34,299 nucleotides of DNA, taken from positions 1 through 34,299 of the forward strand of contig SOJX01000044.1 in assembly GCA_004376375.1 (NCBI GenBank), given 5' to 3'. The stretch is from Planctomycetota bacterium. Its GTDB lineage: Bacteria; Planctomycetota; E44-bin39. A program made the position numbers and the translations under genes. Shown here piece after piece: positions 32,307 through 34,299 of the stretch (the stretch's first letter is position 1; each line of letters starts with the position of its first letter). Below the pieces are notes generated by a model. That model saw nothing but the letters and a program-made list of their open reading frames with translations, made no database searches and was not told the origin of the DNA.

Positions 32307-32333
32307 TTGCAAAAGAGAGGTTAATATTATACT
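32307..32333 (+). promoter_or_regulatory. Possible promoter for the cytochrome gene
   Basis: TTGCAA (32307-32312), a short 15-bp spacer and TATACT (32328-32333), 53 bp before the ATG. The spacing is off the 17 bp seen elsewhere in this window. Confidence 0.35.
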
Positions 32334-32385
32334 ATTTTCGTCAGGCGCCAACTCAACGCAGCGGTCGGATACGGGAGAAAATGGC

Positions 32386-32832
32386 ATGGGCCTCAGGCAC
32401 CGCATCGCAGCAGTTCTCGTAATCGGGGTTCTGTTCGCATTCGGCTACGCGGTAATCGGCGGTGAAGCCGAAGACATGAAGACGAAAGCCGGAACCGTAA
32501 TCAAGGAAAAATACACGCTCAAGGCGCCATACAAGGACCCCAAGCGGCCCCCGGTAGAATTCAATCACAAAAAGCACCTTCAGCCCAAGGACAAAGGCGG
32601 CCTTGGTTACACGTGCAAGAAGTGCCACCACAAGCGCGAGGAAGACAAAGACCCCCAAAAATGCGGCGAATGCCATAAGAAAGACGACGACGGCAAGACA
32701 CTGAAATTCTCGAAAGCCATGCACGGAAACTGCCGCGACTGCCACAAGAAGGAAGACGGTAAAGAGAACGACAAGGCGCCAAAGAAGTGCAAAGTATGCC
32801 ATAAAAAGAAGGCTGCGGGAGAAGCAAAATAA
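32386..32832 (+). CDS. Exported tetrahaem c-type cytochrome (class III-like)
   Basis: It encodes 148 residues. A signal peptide at about 1-27 is followed by four CxxCH haem sites: CKKCH (77-81), CGECH (93-97), CRDCH (116-120) and CKVCH (135-139). Free histidines for sixth ligands are at 61, 64, 82 and 113 (FNHKKH and MHGNC), giving the c3/c7-type pattern. It is extremely rich in Lys, Asp and Glu. GGGAG lies 8 bases before the ATG. It is a periplasmic electron carrier. No neighbouring oxidoreductase is seen, so donor and acceptor are unknown. Confidence 0.93.
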   Translation: MGLRHRIAAVLVIGVLFAFGYAVIGGEAEDMKTKAGTVIKEKYTLKAPYKDPKRPPVEFNHKKHLQPKDKGGLGYTCKKCHHKREEDKDPQKCGECHKKDDDGKTLKFSKAMHGNCRDCHKKEDGKENDKAPKKCKVCHKKKAAGEAK

Positions 32833-32915
32833 GCCGGCCGCGCCGCCTGCACGCTCGTTTGTTGCCCCACTGCGCCGCCCCTCTCCAGAGCGTTACTGCG
32901 CATAAATGATTTTGG

Positions 32916-32944
32916 TTGCATTACGATATTCCCTTGTTTATACT
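32916..32944 (+). promoter_or_regulatory. Sigma-70 promoter for the Cys-rich small protein gene
   Basis: TTGCAT (32916-32921), a 17-bp spacer and TATACT (32939-32944), 36 bp before the ATG at 32981. Confidence 0.65.
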
Positions 32945-32980
32945 TGCCGCTCGTCGAAATAAAAAAATAATCAGATTCAG

Positions 32981-33451
32981 ATGCCGGAACCATCTTCATA
33001 TCGCGCGCCGCACTGCAGGTGCTCCCTTCGCGGGCCCTTCAAGGTCATGCTCACATACGAGGAAACTCCCTGCGTCTGCCTCGAATGCGACGGGCTCATC
33101 TCCCTTGAATCGCTTGAAATCCCGGAAAACCACCGCCTGGAGCTGATCGCATGGCACCGCGAATACAACGCGGTTCATACGCTCCTTTATGAAAGCGGCG
33201 TTTATTCAACCTGGGCCCGGCAGGAACTCCACGATATAAACAGCCCCATCAACGAATCGGGAAGATTATTGTCTGCCGGCCTGGCCGAGGCGTTTCAGGT
33301 TTACTATGCCTTCGACCCCGATAACGACCCGCCGCCGACGAGCTGTCCCCGATGCAGCGGCGAAATCGAGCCGCTTCCGGCACATGAAACTGCCGGCCCG
33401 GCCTGTAAAGCATGCTGCATTATCTTCCCTCCCCCCGACAAATCCGCATGA
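32981..33451 (+). CDS. Small protein with two cysteine clusters, unknown function
   Basis: It encodes 156 residues, soluble. The N-terminal cluster is C12, C14, C31, C33 and C36 (CVCLECDG). The C-terminal cluster is C122/C125 (SCPRCSGE) and C142, C145 and C146 (ACKACC). Each looks like a zinc-ribbon knuckle. Between them is a helical segment LELIAWHREYNAVHTLLYES, then INSPINESGRLLSAGLAEAF. I do not recognise a family. It has its own promoter. A zinc-structured adaptor or DNA-associated protein are both possible. Confidence 0.72.
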   Translation: MPEPSSYRAPHCRCSLRGPFKVMLTYEETPCVCLECDGLISLESLEIPENHRLELIAWHREYNAVHTLLYESGVYSTWARQELHDINSPINESGRLLSAGLAEAFQVYYAFDPDNDPPPTSCPRCSGEIEPLPAHETAGPACKACCIIFPPPDKSA

Positions 33452-33618
33452 AAGGAAAGGGATAAGGGGATAAGGGAAAAGGGGATAAGGGAAAAGAAGA
33501 GGAAAAGAAGAATAAGGATATTATTGATGATCGTGGGGCGCAGCATTCGCCCACACCGCGTAAAGCTCATTATTCCTTACTACCTTGTCAACTTGTTGTT
33601 ACCTTGTCCCTTTCATTG
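33451..33618. repeat. Period-8 repeat, GGGATAAG-type, with loose inverted arm and central hairpin (locus I)
   Basis: The left arm (33451-33505) repeats GGGATAAG and GGAAAAG words. A hairpin GTGGGGCG/CGCCCAC with one bulged G lies at 33533-33554 and is followed by CCGCGTAAAGC, reminiscent of the CGCTAAAT tail. The right arm (33570-33618) has CCTTACTA, CCTTGTCA and CCTTGTCC, loosely complementary to the left. It fills the gap before the last gene together with locus J; no gene is visible in 33452-33751. Confidence 0.7.
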
Positions 33619-33636
33619 AGCTTGCCCGACAGGTCT

Positions 33637-33681
33637 TTCGATTTACGATTGGAAAAATCGCAAATCGAAAATCGACAATCT
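33637..33681. repeat. Period-7 repeat, AATCGAA-type, with inverted arm (locus J)
   Basis: CGATTTACGATT (33639-33650) pairs with AATCGCAAATCG (33656-33667) at 11 of 12 positions. Then AATCGAA, AATCGAC and AATCTTT continue with a 7-bp step. Confidence 0.75.
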
Positions 33682-33751
33682 TTGAAATTCGCTTGCAAAA
33701 TAATTCATTTAATACATTATATGTGCGGCTGGGTTACCCGTGGGACATGTC

Positions 33752-34299
33752 ATGCGCAGTTATCTGAAAATACTTACATTCGGTCGAATCGCACGCATCG
33801 TCGTTTTAATCGTCCTCTGGTTTATAATCGTAGACATATTGCTTGCCGCGGCTCCCGATACTTTCATACCGCGCGTATTGCGCAGAAACTCCACGTATCA
33901 ATCGGATTACACAGAATGGTGCTACCACTATCTGCCAAGGCACGTAAAACACCGCAGGATTTTCTTCCTCGGAGACTCCACCGGCCAGGGGATTCGCATG
34001 CGGGTGAGCGATCTGCTCCCCGTCTTCCTCGAGAAAGAGCTCAGAAAACACCCCGGCCTTGAAGATATCGAGATGGTGAACATATCGCAGGTGGGGGCCG
34101 GCCCGGCTGATAAAATGGCGATGCTGGCCGCGTTTTCGGATTATGACTCCGACCTGTTCATTATTCCGTTCAACCACCGCATGCTTTCGAGAGAGCACTG
34201 GTCCCAGAAGCTTCTTCTCTATACGGTTATCGCCGGTTACGCCGCGGACAAGCATCCGGACGTCCCCGCCTTCACCGAACTGGTCAACCCGACGCTTAC
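33752..34299 (+). CDS. Membrane-anchored SGNH/GDSL-like hydrolase (3' end outside window)
   Basis: It encodes 182 residues visible from ATG 33752, still open at the edge. One N-terminal membrane helix (about 12-34, VVLIVLWFIIVDILLAAA) is followed by an extracytoplasmic domain. Block I of the SGNH fold is RIFFLGDSTGQGIRM (about 70-84, nucleophile Ser in GDS). A block II-like segment VNISQVGAGPADKMAM (Gly) and a possible block III (FIIPFNHRM, Asn) follow. The catalytic Asp/His block lies beyond the window. Membrane-anchored SGNH proteins often acetylate or deacetylate surface polysaccharides. Its target cannot be read here. Confidence 0.75.
   Translation, partial: MRSYLKILTFGRIARIVVLIVLWFIIVDILLAAAPDTFIPRVLRRNSTYQSDYTEWCYHYLPRHVKHRRIFFLGDSTGQGIRMRVSDLLPVFLEKELRKHPGLEDIEMVNISQVGAGPADKMAMLAAFSDYDSDLFIIPFNHRMLSREHWSQKLLLYTVIAGYAADKHPDVPAFTELVNPTL

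Overview
The window is 34.3 kb of a GC-moderate bacterial chromosome with a Gram-negative flavour: lipoprotein and Sec signals, a multihaem c-type cytochrome and a flotillin operon. The combination of a long MoxR/DUF58/von Willebrand operon with a PQQ-type propeller and a squalene-cyclase-like toroid, plus a double NfeD-FloA operon, resembles Planctomycetota or a related PVC lineage. This is inference from gene content; there is no rRNA or marker protein to confirm it. Promoters are easily read: at least six sites have TTGAC(A/T/C) or TTGCA(C/T), exactly 17 bp, then a TATAAT-like box.

Layout. (1) 1-14884, minus strand: one long cluster reading MoxR ATPase, DUF58, BatA-like VWA membrane protein, VWA/glutamine-amidotransferase-like membrane protein, TPR-PQQ propeller, alpha/alpha-toroid protein, DUF4175-like membrane protein, and a secreted coiled-coil protein whose octapeptide-repeat tail runs off the left edge. 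(2) 15166-16140, minus: a STAS-zinc ribbon-degenerate anti-sigma-ATPase fusion behind a perfect consensus promoter. (3) 16349-16527, plus: tRNA-Ala(GGC) with its own promoter and terminator. (4) 16582-20416, plus: membrane protease/NfeD, short NfeD, FloA and a small membrane protein. (5) 20539-21147: ECF sigma factor. (6) 21280-23922, minus: NitT/TauT-type ABC importer. (7) 24145-30553, minus: M23 peptidase with a helical tail, an Ig-like lipoprotein, an ankyrin protein, and a GAF/HD-GYP protein. (8) 30588-34299: a membrane-anchored unknown protein, and on the plus strand a PLD-like protein, a tetrahaem cytochrome, a Cys-rich small protein and a partial SGNH-like protein.

How they fit together. 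Region 1 looks like an envelope assembly machine: a cytosolic AAA+ ATPase with its DUF58 partner, two membrane MIDAS proteins and a set of exported scaffold proteins. Region 4 is a membrane-microdomain operon. Several signalling proteins (STAS fusion, ECF sigma, HD-GYP) lie between them without obvious local partners.

The most unusual feature is between the genes. About ten intergenic gaps hold degenerate tandem repeats of period 7 or 8 bp, each with its own unit sequence, and most are paired with an inverted copy that can fold into a long hairpin. Two of these loci carry a second shared element: a short hairpin whose stem sequence differs but whose shape, loop and CGCTAAAT tail are identical.
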